From assembly GCA_045656885.1 (NCBI GenBank), contig JAZORZ010000071.1, positions 1 to 64,000 of the forward strand: a DNA stretch of 64,000 nt, read 5' to 3'. Positions 44,946-54,403 of this stretch are shown in pieces. The stretch's first letter is position 1. Every line of letters starts with the position of its first letter. The translations under genes were made by a program, and so were the position numbers. Source of the stretch: UMGS1865 sp045656885. GTDB lineage: Bacteria; Bacillota; Clostridia; Oscillospirales; CAG-272. Below the pieces are notes generated by a model. That model saw only the letters and a list, made by a program, of their open reading frames with translations, had not been told where the DNA came from and ran no database searches.

Positions 44946-45887
44946 TCAGGTTTTAGAAAAAGGAAAAAGAGTAAGCATAAGTTCTTTTCCTGTTGCGAGC
45001 ATAGAAACAGAGGAAAGAAGTGCTTTTTGTCTAAGCGGAATATGCAAAGAGATTGCGCCGTCGTTCTCGTCTATTATATAATCCTTAAAAATCGGGTGCT
45101 TTGCAAAAGATGCAACGTCTGCCGACGATGGAAGATCAAACGCAGTGGGTTTTGCAATTCTTTCCTTTATACTTTGTTCAATGCGTAAGCCGTATTCCTG
45201 CGACACGTGTTGCAAATTTGCATGTGTTTGTTCTCTGTCGGGCAGGGCAGATACCTTTCCGTTATAGCGGCGCATTGTCATAAAAGTGCAAAAGAGATAT
45301 GCGCCAAGACGATCCAGCTTTTGTTCGTCAAGAGAGATTTTTACACGTGAAATCGACATCTCTTGTAAGTGACAGCCAACAAGGTTTGCAATCATCAAAA
45401 TGTGTGCCACCGCGTTGGTTTGCCGCTTGGCTCCAAATAGGGCGTCCATATAGAATTGGAGCGTGCAAAGTTTGCTCTCAATGTTCAACCCGCGGTTGTT
45501 TTTGGGCTCATCTGATGCGTCAAAAAGTGCCGAAAACGCATACCGTTGTGCATTTTCATATGCTTTTTGCACCTCTTTGGGACTCTCATTCAAAAGAAAC
45601 GCCAGTGCAAGCTCAAGGTGCGGCCACGCAGGGTAAACCAAGAGAGTACCGCGAGAAGAGGGAAGTATTAAAAACTCTTTGCTGCCGTTAAACAATGTTA
45701 GCAGAGTTGCCATTTGGGCGGCCGAAAACGCAAAAGCTCCCGTGCCTCGACAGGATGCGATAACGTTAACACCGTTATGAAGATCGACCACAAAGCAATC
45801 TTCAAACACCGCACGCCAAAAGCGCGCATCTTTGCCCTGATAAAAACTTTCTTCGGGCAGGTAACTTTCAATTTTATAACCACGCAT
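44946..45887 (-). CDS. Unknown protein
   Basis: 313 residues if started at ATG 45887; TTG 45896 would give a TTGA overlap with the upstream stop, and neither has a clear SD. No family is recognised. The first ~130 residues include VIASCRGTGAFAFSAAQMAT and LVYPAWPHLELALAFLLNE, and the C-terminal half ends ISLHIPLRQKALLSSVSMLA; no signal peptide or membrane helix was seen. The second half may hold a degenerate histidine-kinase-like ATPase (weak inference). It is coupled to the NERD gene. Confidence 0.5.
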   Translation of the reverse strand: MRGYKIESYLPEESFYQGKDARFWRAVFEDCFVVDLHNGVNVIASCRGTGAFAFSAAQMATLLTLFNGSKEFLILPSSRGTLLVYPAWPHLELALAFLLNESPKEVQKAYENAQRYAFSALFDASDEPKNNRGLNIESKLCTLQFYMDALFGAKRQTNAVAHILMIANLVGCHLQEMSISRVKISLDEQKLDRLGAYLFCTFMTMRRYNGKVSALPDREQTHANLQHVSQEYGLRIEQSIKERIAKPTAFDLPSSADVASFAKHPIFKDYIIDENDGAISLHIPLRQKALLSSVSMLATGKELMLTLFPFSKT

Positions 45888-45892
45888 AGCAA

Positions 45893-46723
45893 TCAAAAAA
45901 CAATATGACGCACGCGGTGGAGCGCGATCTTTTGGCAGGTTCCGTCAAGGCACATCACGTCAAAAACCGTGTCACGGTTGTAAAAAACGTCACTCGCGCC
46001 ATTGGTAAAGGTGATAAAGAGCTTATCCTTCATTTTCAGCGGTTGCGTTTCCACGCTCAAATATGCAATGCTACCCGTATCAACGCGCACAAGAGAGCCG
46101 TCGGCGGCATCGCAATCAAAAAAGCAATCAGCAAGCATACCCTTGCAAAATTCGCTGTTGCGGCTGTAAAAGCGTGTGCAGTGAAGGATCTGTGCAGGGT
46201 CTGCAAAGGGCTCCTTTTGTGCCAACTCATTTGCGCGTTTTTTGATGTACGGAATGGCTTTTTGCGCTGTTAAGAGGGCAATGCCGTCCATTTCCTCGGG
46301 GAGTGTGATCTTGCAATCGGGCTCGGCAAAAATCACAACACCGCAAATGGGCGTGGCCGTTTTGTAAAACCTGTGCATTTTATCGATGAATTGCTTGGTT
46401 GTGCCAACGGGGCTTTTGAGCGTTTTATGCACACCGTTCTCTTTGTTTTGGTAAAAATCACCGTTTTTTTCCTGCCCGATCTCGCCTTTCCAATTTTTCA
46501 CCTCGATGACAAACGGAACGTTTTTGTGAATGACAAGAAAGTCCTTTTCGAGATAGAGCTTTTTATGGGGAACGACAACGTTTCGAATAACGCAATCAAA
46601 GCTTGTGCAAAGCAGGCGGTAGATGTTTTCCTCGCCGTCCGCTCCAAAGCTTTCAATCTCCTCCAGTGGGGGTAGATGCTTGGCACTCGCGCGGTTCCAC
46701 ATGGTTTTCAAAATTTGACTCAT
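45893..46723 (-). CDS. NERD (nuclease-related) domain protein
   Basis: 276 residues, ATG 46723 with SD AGAGG; the longer frame lacks SD. NERD core: ESFGADGEENIYRLL, then LEKDFLVIHKNVPFVIEVKN, with the PD-(D/E)xK-like Asp61, Glu74 and Lys76. The fold is nuclease-like, but most NERD proteins have no proven activity. The C-terminal ~120 residues are unknown. First gene of a two-gene operon driven from 46754-46782. Confidence 0.8.
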   Translation of the reverse strand: MSQILKTMWNRASAKHLPPLEEIESFGADGEENIYRLLCTSFDCVIRNVVVPHKKLYLEKDFLVIHKNVPFVIEVKNWKGEIGQEKNGDFYQNKENGVHKTLKSPVGTTKQFIDKMHRFYKTATPICGVVIFAEPDCKITLPEEMDGIALLTAQKAIPYIKKRANELAQKEPFADPAQILHCTRFYSRNSEFCKGMLADCFFDCDAADGSLVRVDTGSIAYLSVETQPLKMKDKLFITFTNGASDVFYNRDTVFDVMCLDGTCQKIALHRVRHIVF

Positions 46724-46753
46724 TTTTATAACCTCTTTTATTTCTTCTCTTGC

Positions 46754-46782
46754 AGTATAGCACAAAATTTCAAAACAGTCAA
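46754..46782 (-). promoter_or_regulatory. Promoter of the NERD operon
   Basis: Minus strand TTGACT (46777-46782), 17 nt, TATACT (46754-46759). Confidence 0.75.
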
Positions 46783-46810
46783 GGGGAAAAGCAATTTCTG
46801 TTGATACGTA

Positions 46811-46840
46811 TAAAAAAGAGCGACCGGCGGTCGCTCTCAA
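46811..46840 (-). terminator. Terminator of the small HTH gene
   Basis: Stem AGAGCGACC/GGTCGCTCT, with T run on the minus strand. Very similar hairpins with AGAGCGA arms stand at 47531-47558 and 48496-48526. Confidence 0.8.
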
Positions 46841-46842
46841 AA

Positions 46843-47055
46843 TCATTTTTCTTCGTCTTTTACGTATTCCAAAATATCGCTTACATTGCACTCTAAAGCC
46901 ACACAAATGCGGTCTAAAATATAACTGTCATAGCGAATAACGCGATTTTTATAGTAACGGTCGATTGTTTGAAATTTAATTTCCGTCCTTTTTGCCAATT
47001 CATATCGGGTAATGCCGCGCTTTTCCAAAATTTTATCGATTGTAAGTCTTATCAT
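46843..47055 (-). CDS. Small HTH (XRE-like) regulator
   Basis: 70 residues, almost only a helix-turn-helix: LTIDKILEKRGITRYELAKR, then TEIKFQTIDRYYKNRV, and ICVALECNVSDILEYV. Like the Cro/CI-type single-domain regulators. SD GAGAGGA. It is transcribed divergently from a SLOG-like gene, and both promoters carry long inverted repeats over the -10, so it probably represses itself and its neighbour. Confidence 0.88.
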   Translation of the reverse strand: MIRLTIDKILEKRGITRYELAKRTEIKFQTIDRYYKNRVIRYDSYILDRICVALECNVSDILEYVKDEEK

Positions 47056-47073
47056 TTTTATTCCTCTCTTTCT

Positions 47074-47097
47074 GTATATATTCTAACGAATATATAC
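47074..47097. promoter_or_regulatory. Operator O1 over the HTH gene's -10
   Basis: Inverted repeat GTATATATTC-N4-GAATATATAC (24 bp). It covers the minus-strand -10 TAGAAT (47080-47085), whose -35 TTGTCA is at 47103-47108 (17-nt spacing). Confidence 0.75.
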
Positions 47098-47101
47098 CCA
47101 C

Positions 47102-47130
47102 TTGACAATCTACTTGTTTTGGTATATACT
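47102..47130 (+). promoter_or_regulatory. Promoter of the SLOG-like gene, back-to-back with that of the HTH gene
   Basis: TTGACA (47102-47107), 17 nt, TATACT (47125-47130). The -35 hexamers of the two divergent promoters overlap almost completely. Confidence 0.82.
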
Positions 47131-47144
47131 TATATAAGTATATA
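47123..47144. promoter_or_regulatory. Operator O2 over the SLOG gene's -10
   Basis: Perfect 22-bp palindrome with half-site TATATACTTAT, covering the -10. Its half-site shares GTATATA with O1; the two centres are 48 bp apart, symmetric about the shared -35s. Confidence 0.78.
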
Positions 47145-47160
47145 TAAAAAGAGAGGTTTT

Positions 47161-47490
47161 ATGAAACTTTTAATCGTTGGTTCAAGAAGCATTACAAGCT
47201 TTGACTTATCTCCATATATTTCAAAAGAAGCAGACACCATTATCAGTGGGGGGGCAAGCGGTATAGATTCCTTGGCAGAACAATACGCCGACATGCACCG
47301 ACTCTCAAAGTATATTATAAGGCCTTGCTATAATCGATTTGGCCGCGCTGCACCACTCAAGCGAAATGAGCAAATGATTGACATGGCAGATGAAATATTG
47401 ATCATTTGGGACGGACATTCAAAAGGAACAAAATACACAATACAGTATGCAATCAAAACCAACAAACCATTAACGGTTGTTACAATTTGA
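47161..47490 (+). CDS. SLOG/DprA-like nucleotide-binding protein (DUF2493-type)
   Basis: 109 residues. Rossmann-like start MKLLIVGSRS, glycine loop ISGGASGIDSLAEQYA (~28-43), then ADEILIIWDGHSKGTKYTIQ. This is the SLOG fold (DprA/LOG/TIR-like ligand sensors), DUF2493-type. Such small proteins occur with mobile and defence genes, but no effector gene is adjacent here except the HTH. AT-rich relative to the core genes. SD AGAGAGG. Confidence 0.78.
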   Translation: MKLLIVGSRSITSFDLSPYISKEADTIISGGASGIDSLAEQYADMHRLSKYIIRPCYNRFGRAAPLKRNEQMIDMADEILIIWDGHSKGTKYTIQYAIKTNKPLTVVTI

Positions 47491-47530
47491 TTGTTTTGTG
47501 GAATTGTTGAATCGTTTATAAAAAGAACAA

Positions 47531-47558
47531 AAAAAGAGCGACCTCTGTCGCTCTTTTT
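47531..47558. terminator. Bidirectional terminator after the SLOG gene
   Basis: Stem AAAAAGAGCGAC/GTCGCTCTTTTT with loop CTCT. It also serves the minus-strand acyltransferase ending at 47577. Confidence 0.88.
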
Positions 47559-47576
47559 GCTGTTTTTTTTACACCG

Positions 47577-48335
47577 TTATGCAAGTTTGCTTTTTGTGTG
47601 TCCTTTTGCCTTTTCTTTTATCGGCTTGCCGTTTGCATCAAATTGCATCTTTCCAAGCTCGTTGCAACGGTTGCAAAGGTATTTTGCAATTTGGTCTCGG
47701 CTTTTGTATTTTGCACAAAGCTCCGAATACATTACGGGAGAGTCGAATATGTAGGTGCGGTCACTTTTGCGAAAATAAGAAACGTAGATAGGAAGATCCA
47801 TACCCTTCTTTTTACAGCAGTCTGCGAGAAGGACAAATCCCTCGTGAAAGCCCTCAAGCTCAGAAAGGTATCCTTTTGTAGAATCCTCGGGGAAAACAAC
47901 AATGTTATCGCCGCTCTTCAATGCCTCAATACTCTCTCGCAAAGTTTTTACAAGGCGCACGTCACGATAGGTGGAGATCAAGTCAAATCCCGCATAAAAG
48001 AGGTGCGTCAGAGGGCTTGCAATCAGGCAGAACAGCCGTGCCAGATGAATATTCCAATGCTTTTTTTCGTGAAAATAAACCTTTGTTTGATATTTATAAA
48101 GCGGGATCAATCCCGAGTTCATTTCATGTGCTCCCCACATACGAATGGGCTTGTCACAGTAGATTTCAAGCGACATGGGAGAATCTGTTCCTTCGTGGTT
48201 AGATAAGATCAATGCACTGTTTTCAAACGGCTCACCAAGGTAAATAAAACGGGGCTCTTTGTATCTTACCCTCATTATTCTTTTTAATATTCTAAAATAC
48301 AGTTTTCTTTTGGCTTTTTCTTTTTTCACTGTCAT
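47577..48335 (-). CDS. PlsC-like acyltransferase
   Basis: 252 residues. ALILSNHEGTDSP is in the motif I position but reads H-x3-D rather than H-x4-D; IVVFPEDSTKGY corresponds to the FPEG motif III. One hydrophobic stretch (LARLFCLIASPLTHLFYAGF) probably binds the membrane. The C-terminal tail is Lys-rich. SD AAAGGAGG. Likely acts in phospholipid synthesis, with uncertain activity because of the altered motif. Standalone gene. Confidence 0.75.
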   Translation of the reverse strand: MTVKKEKAKRKLYFRILKRIMRVRYKEPRFIYLGEPFENSALILSNHEGTDSPMSLEIYCDKPIRMWGAHEMNSGLIPLYKYQTKVYFHEKKHWNIHLARLFCLIASPLTHLFYAGFDLISTYRDVRLVKTLRESIEALKSGDNIVVFPEDSTKGYLSELEGFHEGFVLLADCCKKKGMDLPIYVSYFRKSDRTYIFDSPVMYSELCAKYKSRDQIAKYLCNRCNELGKMQFDANGKPIKEKAKGHTKSKLA

Positions 48336-48495
48336 TTCTCAACCTCCTTTACAAAAAGAAAACCTTGGGTAGAGGGTATTATACCACCTTTTTCGACAGA
48401 AAACAACCTTTTTGTGTCATTTTGCTTTTGGGCAATTTGGACACATTGTAATACTTTTTATTTTATGATGCCTGTACTTTTTTTATGCTAAAAAC

Positions 48496-48526
48496 AAAAA
48501 AGAGCGAACTCGCGTCCGCTCTTTTT
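48496..48526 (-). terminator. Terminator of copA
   Basis: Stem AGAGCGaAC/GTcCGCTCT with flanking A5 and T6; on the minus strand it ends in T6. Confidence 0.82.
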
Positions 48527-48541
48527 CTCTTTTGAATCTTC

Positions 48542-48775
48542 TTATTTTTCTTTACATTCATAGCCGGCTGCAACAACAGCATCTATGAGTGTTGCCATAG
48601 AAACGCTTGATAACGCATCTACGGTGGCGGTTTTGGCGTCAAGGTCTACCTCTGCGGCAGATACGCCCTTAATGCCCTCCAAGGCCTTTTTAACGTGTGC
48701 CACGCAGTGCTGACACATCATGCCCTCAACTGCGAGGGTATAGGTGATATTTTCTTTCTTTTTTATACCAAACAT
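48542..48775 (-). CDS. Possible separate CopZ from an internal start in copA
   Basis: Inside copA, in frame, AAAGGAG (48784-48790) stands 8 nt before ATG 48775, giving a 77-residue protein MFGIKKKENITYTLAVEGMM… that is just the C-terminal HMA domain with its CxxC (MCQHC). The spacing and strength match real starts in this window. A free copper chaperone could thus be made from the same mRNA as CopA. It could instead be a fossil of an ancestral separate copZ. Confidence 0.5.
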   Translation of the reverse strand: MFGIKKKENITYTLAVEGMMCQHCVAHVKKALEGIKGVSAAEVDLDAKTATVDALSSVSMATLIDAVVAAGYECKEK

Positions 48776-51103
48776 TTTCTTTTCTCCTTTATGATGATCA
48801 AGTGAAATAAAGCGCAAGCGCAGCGCGTTGGAAACAACAAACAGGGAAGAAAAGCTCATTGCCGCCGATGCAAGCATGGGGCTGAGCTGCCAATGCAAAA
48901 TTGGGAAGAACACTCCTGCCGCAACGGGAATGCAGATGGCGTTGTAGAAAAGTGCCCAGAACAGATTTTGCTTGATGATACGCAAGGTTGCACGGCTGAG
49001 CTGCCAAGCGTCAAAAACACCCGAGATAGCATTACCCGAAAGCACGATATCAGCACAGTCGATAGCAACCTCTGTTCCTGCTCCAACAGCAATACCGATG
49101 TCGGCGCGTGTGAGGGCGGGGGCATCGTTGATGCCGTCACCAACCATTGCGCATACACCCGTGAGAGAAAGCTCGTGCAAAATGCGTTCTTTATCCTCGG
49201 GAAGGAGTCCCGCACGGTAAGCATCAAGCCCTGCCTGTGCGGTTATTGCCGCGGCCGTGCGCTCGTTGTCGCCTGTCAGCATCAGGGTAGAAATACCTTT
49301 GTTTTTCAGCCCCTGCACCGTCTGTTTTGCTTCCTCGCGAATGCGATCGGCAAGAGCCAAAACACCGATGGGCTCGTTTTCGAGTGTGACAAGTACAACG
49401 GTTTTGCCTTGGTTTTCTAGAGTTAAAATATCCTCTTGAATATTACAAACACCCGTTTTTTGCACCACGTGTAGCGAAAAAGCGGTGTTTTCTTCTGTTT
49501 GAATATTATTTTCGGTGTTTTTTGTTTGTGTCAAAAACTCTGTGCTCGGTCTGCCGATACGCAAGCATTTGCCGTCTATTTTGCCGATGGCACCAATGCC
49601 TGTCAGGGTTTCAAAATCGGTGACCTCGTCAAGCTGTGTAACACCGTAGCTTTCCGCGCCCCTGCAGATTGCCGTGGCGAGGGGGTGAATTGAGAGATGC
49701 TCCACCGATGCGGCGGCGCGCAAAACGTCCTCTGCGGCGGCGTTGTAGGTATATACGTCGGTCAGAGATGGCTTACCCTCGGTGAGTGTTCCGGTCTTGT
49801 CAAACACCACCGTTTGTACCGTTGAAAATTTTTCAAGCGCCTCTGCGGAGCGGAAAAGAACGCCTTTTTTGGCGGCTCTGCCAACCCCTACTGTAATTGC
49901 CGTGGGGGTAGCTAAACCGAGCGCACAGGGGCAGGAAATAACCAATACAGATATAGCGGAACGCAACGCCTGCTCAACGTTTTGTGTTGCTATGAGCCAA
50001 ACAGCAAGCGTGCATGCGGAAATTGCCATAACAACAGGAACAAATACCGCGCTTACCTTATCGGCAACGCGCGCAATGGGGGCTTTTGAGGACGCAGCAT
50101 CCTCGAGGAGTCGAATGATACGGGCTAGGGAAGAATCCTCTCCTACACGCTCTGCGCGCACCGTAAGAGCACCCGAGAGCAAAACGCAAGCCGCGCGAAC
50201 CTCGCTGCCCTCGCTTTTCTCTGTGGGCATACTCTCACCGGTCAAAGCCGATTCGTCAACCGTTCCGCTCCCCGAAAGAACCACACCGTCGGCGGGGATA
50301 CGCTCTCCTGCACGAATGAGAAAAACGTCATCCTTTTGCAGCTCTTCAATAGGCAAAAGAATTTCTTTGTCCTCTTTGATCACCGTTACAAACGCGGGGG
50401 CGAGGGTGGAAAGGGAGCGGATGGCATCCGCGGTTTTATCCTTGGCTCTCGCCTCAAGGAGCTTGCCGACAGAGACAAGTGTGAGGATCATAGCGGCGGA
50501 CTCAAAATAGAGGTCATGCAGATATTTGTGCACCGTGTCTGTATCCTTTGCTGTTACGATCATAATGAATGCAAACAGACCGTACACAACAGACGCGCCT
50601 GCACCCACGCAAATGAGAGAGTCCATATTGGGCGAGCGATTCCACAAAGCCCTGGCACCGCTGATAAAAAAGCGACGGTTGAGAATAAGAACAGGAACAG
50701 TAAGGAGCAGTTGTGCCAAACACATAAATGCGGCGTTTTCGGCACCTCTTAAAAAAGCAGGCGCATGCAATCCAACCATCGAGCCCATGGAAAGATACAT
50801 CACGCAAAGGGTGAACAGAGCCGATAGAATCAGTGTGACAATTTGTTTTTTGCTTTCTTTATTTTCTTTTTGTTGCTTGGGTTGCTCGGTAACAAGCTCG
50901 TATCCCGCACGCTGAATGGCGGCGGCAAGTCGTTTTTCCAAGCTCTGTACGTCGGTGGTGTCGTCAACGGTAAGAGAGACCGAATTGGTAAGAAGGGAGA
51001 CGTTTGCGCTCTCTCCCTCGCCTATCACGCGGCCGATCGCCCGTTCCACGTGCGCCACGCACGCCGCACAGGTCATTCCTTTTATTGTGTAGTGTAGTCT
51101 CAT
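48542..51103 (-). CDS. copA: Copper-translocating P1B-type ATPase with C-terminal HMA domain
   Basis: 853 residues. Exports Cu(I). N-terminal HMA domain (GMTCAACVAHVERA), eight membrane helices, ALTGES (~288), the Cys-Pro-Cys ion site in ISCPCALGLATP (~391), phosphorylation DKTGTLTEGKP (~434), HLSIHPLA (HP motif) and GDGINDAPAL (~658). A second HMA domain (EGMMCQHCVAHVKKALEG) is fused at the C-terminus (~785-853), like a tethered CopZ. SD AAAGGA. Transcribed from 51158-51186; no CsoR or separate copZ gene is visible nearby. Confidence 0.96.
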   Translation of the reverse strand: MRLHYTIKGMTCAACVAHVERAIGRVIGEGESANVSLLTNSVSLTVDDTTDVQSLEKRLAAAIQRAGYELVTEQPKQQKENKESKKQIVTLILSALFTLCVMYLSMGSMVGLHAPAFLRGAENAAFMCLAQLLLTVPVLILNRRFFISGARALWNRSPNMDSLICVGAGASVVYGLFAFIMIVTAKDTDTVHKYLHDLYFESAAMILTLVSVGKLLEARAKDKTADAIRSLSTLAPAFVTVIKEDKEILLPIEELQKDDVFLIRAGERIPADGVVLSGSGTVDESALTGESMPTEKSEGSEVRAACVLLSGALTVRAERVGEDSSLARIIRLLEDAASSKAPIARVADKVSAVFVPVVMAISACTLAVWLIATQNVEQALRSAISVLVISCPCALGLATPTAITVGVGRAAKKGVLFRSAEALEKFSTVQTVVFDKTGTLTEGKPSLTDVYTYNAAAEDVLRAAASVEHLSIHPLATAICRGAESYGVTQLDEVTDFETLTGIGAIGKIDGKCLRIGRPSTEFLTQTKNTENNIQTEENTAFSLHVVQKTGVCNIQEDILTLENQGKTVVLVTLENEPIGVLALADRIREEAKQTVQGLKNKGISTLMLTGDNERTAAAITAQAGLDAYRAGLLPEDKERILHELSLTGVCAMVGDGINDAPALTRADIGIAVGAGTEVAIDCADIVLSGNAISGVFDAWQLSRATLRIIKQNLFWALFYNAICIPVAAGVFFPILHWQLSPMLASAAMSFSSLFVVSNALRLRFISLDHHKGEKKMFGIKKKENITYTLAVEGMMCQHCVAHVKKALEGIKGVSAAEVDLDAKTATVDALSSVSMATLIDAVVAAGYECKEK

Positions 51104-51157
51104 AAAATTCCTTTTAACAGGACGGCAAGGTCACCGTCTTTTTTGTTTTTCTTTTTC

Positions 51158-51186
51158 ATTATACCCTTTTTTTGACCACTTGTCAA
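51158..51186 (-). promoter_or_regulatory. Promoter of copA
   Basis: Minus strand TTGACA (51181-51186), 17 nt, TATAAT (51158-51163). No clear CsoR or CopY operator was recognised. Confidence 0.82.
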
Positions 51187-51250
51187 CAACCTGTTTTCTA
51201 TGTAAAATATAAATTATTTGTAAATTTTATTAAAATTACGCGCGCGGGCG

Positions 51251-51279
51251 TTGTAAAATATTATTATTTATGTTATAAT
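51251..51279 (+). promoter_or_regulatory. Promoter of dnaA
   Basis: TTGTAA (51251-51256), 17 nt, TATAAT (51274-51279), 48 nt before the start codon. No exact TTTTCCACA box was seen between copA and dnaA. Confidence 0.7.
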
Positions 51280-51308
51280 ATATATAATTATGAGCACGAC
51301 ATCAAAAT

Positions 51309-52730
<1,422 letters not shown>

Positions 52731-52731
52731 C

Positions 52732-53163
52732 TTTTCCACACAAAAATATGAGTTTTCCACACAGTTTTCAACACCTGTGGAAAAGTTGTTGATTTTGATT
52801 TGATTTTACACAGTTTTTCCGCAAAATCATGCTGTTCTTGCCGCCACGCGTAGGTTTTTCCCTGTGGAATGGCAAAATGAAGGAATGGTGGAAAAGTCGT
52901 CCTTTGTGTCGATTTTCTTCGACAAACTTCGTCTTTTCCACAAGAGTTTTCCACCCACAGCCAAATCGGCAAAACCGAAAAACGACCAATAGAGAAAAGT
53001 GGCGCCCTAAAAGAGTGTTTTTGGGTACTTTGAGCCCTCTTGGTGCAAAAAAGCCAACTCTTTTTCCACACCTCTTGGGGAACAAAAATCGCGGTTTATG
53101 CGCCACAGATACACAATTCGGGGCTTTCCACAGTTTCCCCTGCCCCTACTACTATTACTATTT
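52732..53163. other. oriC: oriC: DnaA boxes, GC cluster and DnaA-trio
   Basis: Replication origin in the 512-nt dnaA-dnaN gap (52731-53242). Exact TTTTCCACA boxes: 52732-52740 (+), 52753-52761 (+), 52776-52784 (-), 52934-52942 (+) and 53062-53070 (+). Near-matches are at 52804-52812 (TTTTACACA), 52887-52895 (-), 52947-52955 and 53124-53132 (CTTTCCACA). After the last box comes a GC cluster (GTTTCCCCTGCCC) and then CTA-CTA-CTA-TTA-CTA-TTT (53146-53163), whose complementary strand reads 3'-GAT repeats, the DnaA-trio of the basal unwinding system known from Bacillus. The species' box is TTTTCCACA rather than TTATCCACA. Confidence 0.9.
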
Positions 53164-53242
53164 CATTTATCTATACCATTCTTTCGTTATAGAGCGCTGC
53201 GCGCAAAGAGAGCGAAAGGATACCAAGAAAGGAATTTTTGTT

Positions 53243-54394
53243 ATGAAGATCATATTCAACCGCCAAAACGTAAGCGATGCAGTAGCTCCCCTGATGTGCG
53301 CCGTATCGGGCAAATCCACGCTCACGGCAGCCGAGGGTATTTTAATTGAAGCAAATGCCGATGACACTTGTGTAATGACCACCTTCGACCTTGAAAAGGG
53401 TATGCGTATCAAGCTTGAGGCAGAGGTTGAAGAAGCAGGTTCCGCTATCATCAACGCGCAAAAGTTTGTGCAGACCATTCGCGTTATGGAAGGCGAGACC
53501 GTTACCCTGACAGTCAGCGAGAATATGCAGGCGTGCATTCACAGCGGTAAGTCCAACCACAAAATGACCGCACTCCCCGCCGAGGATTATCCCACCATTC
53601 CCCGCCTTGTTACCGAGGACGGCTTTGTAGTCGGTCAGGCAGTGCTCAAAAAGATGCTCTCCAAGGTCATGTTTGCAATGGCATCCAATGACCAACGTCC
53701 TGTGCTCAACGGTTGCTACTTCCGCGTCAGCGATGATGAGCTCCTGACGGTTTCCTGCGATAGCTACAAGCTGGCAAGATGTGCTACCAAGGCAAGCATT
53801 GAAAACAAGAATGAGGACGGCTCTGCCCTTAAGTTCTCCTTTATTATTCCTACAAAAACCATCAACGAGCTCTACAAGCTGCTCAAGGACGACGAGCGCG
53901 AGGACGTTCGCATTTACATGAGCCGCAAGAACATCGTGTTCAACATTGGCGATATGGTATTCTTCTCCCGTCTGATCGAAGGTCAATACATCGATTACGA
54001 CCGCATCATTCTCAAGTCTCACCGCATTTTTGCAACCGTTGACCGTGAAAGAATGATCTCGGCTCTTGAAAGAGCTGCACTTGTTACCGAGGAAAAGATC
54101 GCAGGCAGCGTGCGCTCGCACGTAAAACTTGAATTTGAAGATAGCGTTCTCAAGGTTTCGGCAGTTTCCACCCTTGGCAGCACCTATGATGAGATTGAGA
54201 CCGAGCAAGAGGGGGACCGCATCCTGATCGCGTTCAACAACCGCTTCCTCATTGATAGCTTGCGCGCAAGTGACGCTGAAAAGGTGAAGATCTCCATGAC
54301 CTCGGCACTGACCAGCATCAACATTGAGCCCGCAGTAGCAGACGAGGACGCTACTGACCTCTTTATGCTCCTGCCCGTCAGAATGAAAGAGTAA
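53243..54394 (+). CDS. dnaN: DNA polymerase III beta subunit (sliding clamp)
   Basis: 383 residues, three-domain clamp. The start is ATG 53243 (SD GAAAGGA); the upstream extension covers the origin and is not coding. Seen: MKIIFNRQNVSDAVAPLM, ALPAEDYPTIPRL, RPVLNGCYFRVSDDELLTVS, CDSYKLARC, IPTKTINELYKLL and C-terminal FMLLPVRMKE. It encircles DNA and holds Pol III. Confidence 0.97.
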   Translation: MKIIFNRQNVSDAVAPLMCAVSGKSTLTAAEGILIEANADDTCVMTTFDLEKGMRIKLEAEVEEAGSAIINAQKFVQTIRVMEGETVTLTVSENMQACIHSGKSNHKMTALPAEDYPTIPRLVTEDGFVVGQAVLKKMLSKVMFAMASNDQRPVLNGCYFRVSDDELLTVSCDSYKLARCATKASIENKNEDGSALKFSFIIPTKTINELYKLLKDDEREDVRIYMSRKNIVFNIGDMVFFSRLIEGQYIDYDRIILKSHRIFATVDRERMISALERAALVTEEKIAGSVRSHVKLEFEDSVLKVSAVSTLGSTYDEIETEQEGDRILIAFNNRFLIDSLRASDAEKVKISMTSALTSINIEPAVADEDATDLFMLLPVRMKE

Positions 54395-54403
54395 TCAAAA
54401 TAA

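Noticed and set aside
48542..51103. Silver or cadmium rather than copper specificity for the P-type ATPase
   Set aside because: The CPC motif with CxxC HMA domains fits Cu(I)/Ag(I) ATPases; zinc/cadmium pumps also have CPC, but the C-terminal CopZ-like domain favours copper.
52829..53242. Extension of the dnaN frame upstream by 138 codons
   Set aside because: The region is the origin with DnaA boxes, and the clamp starts at ATG 53243 with a good SD.
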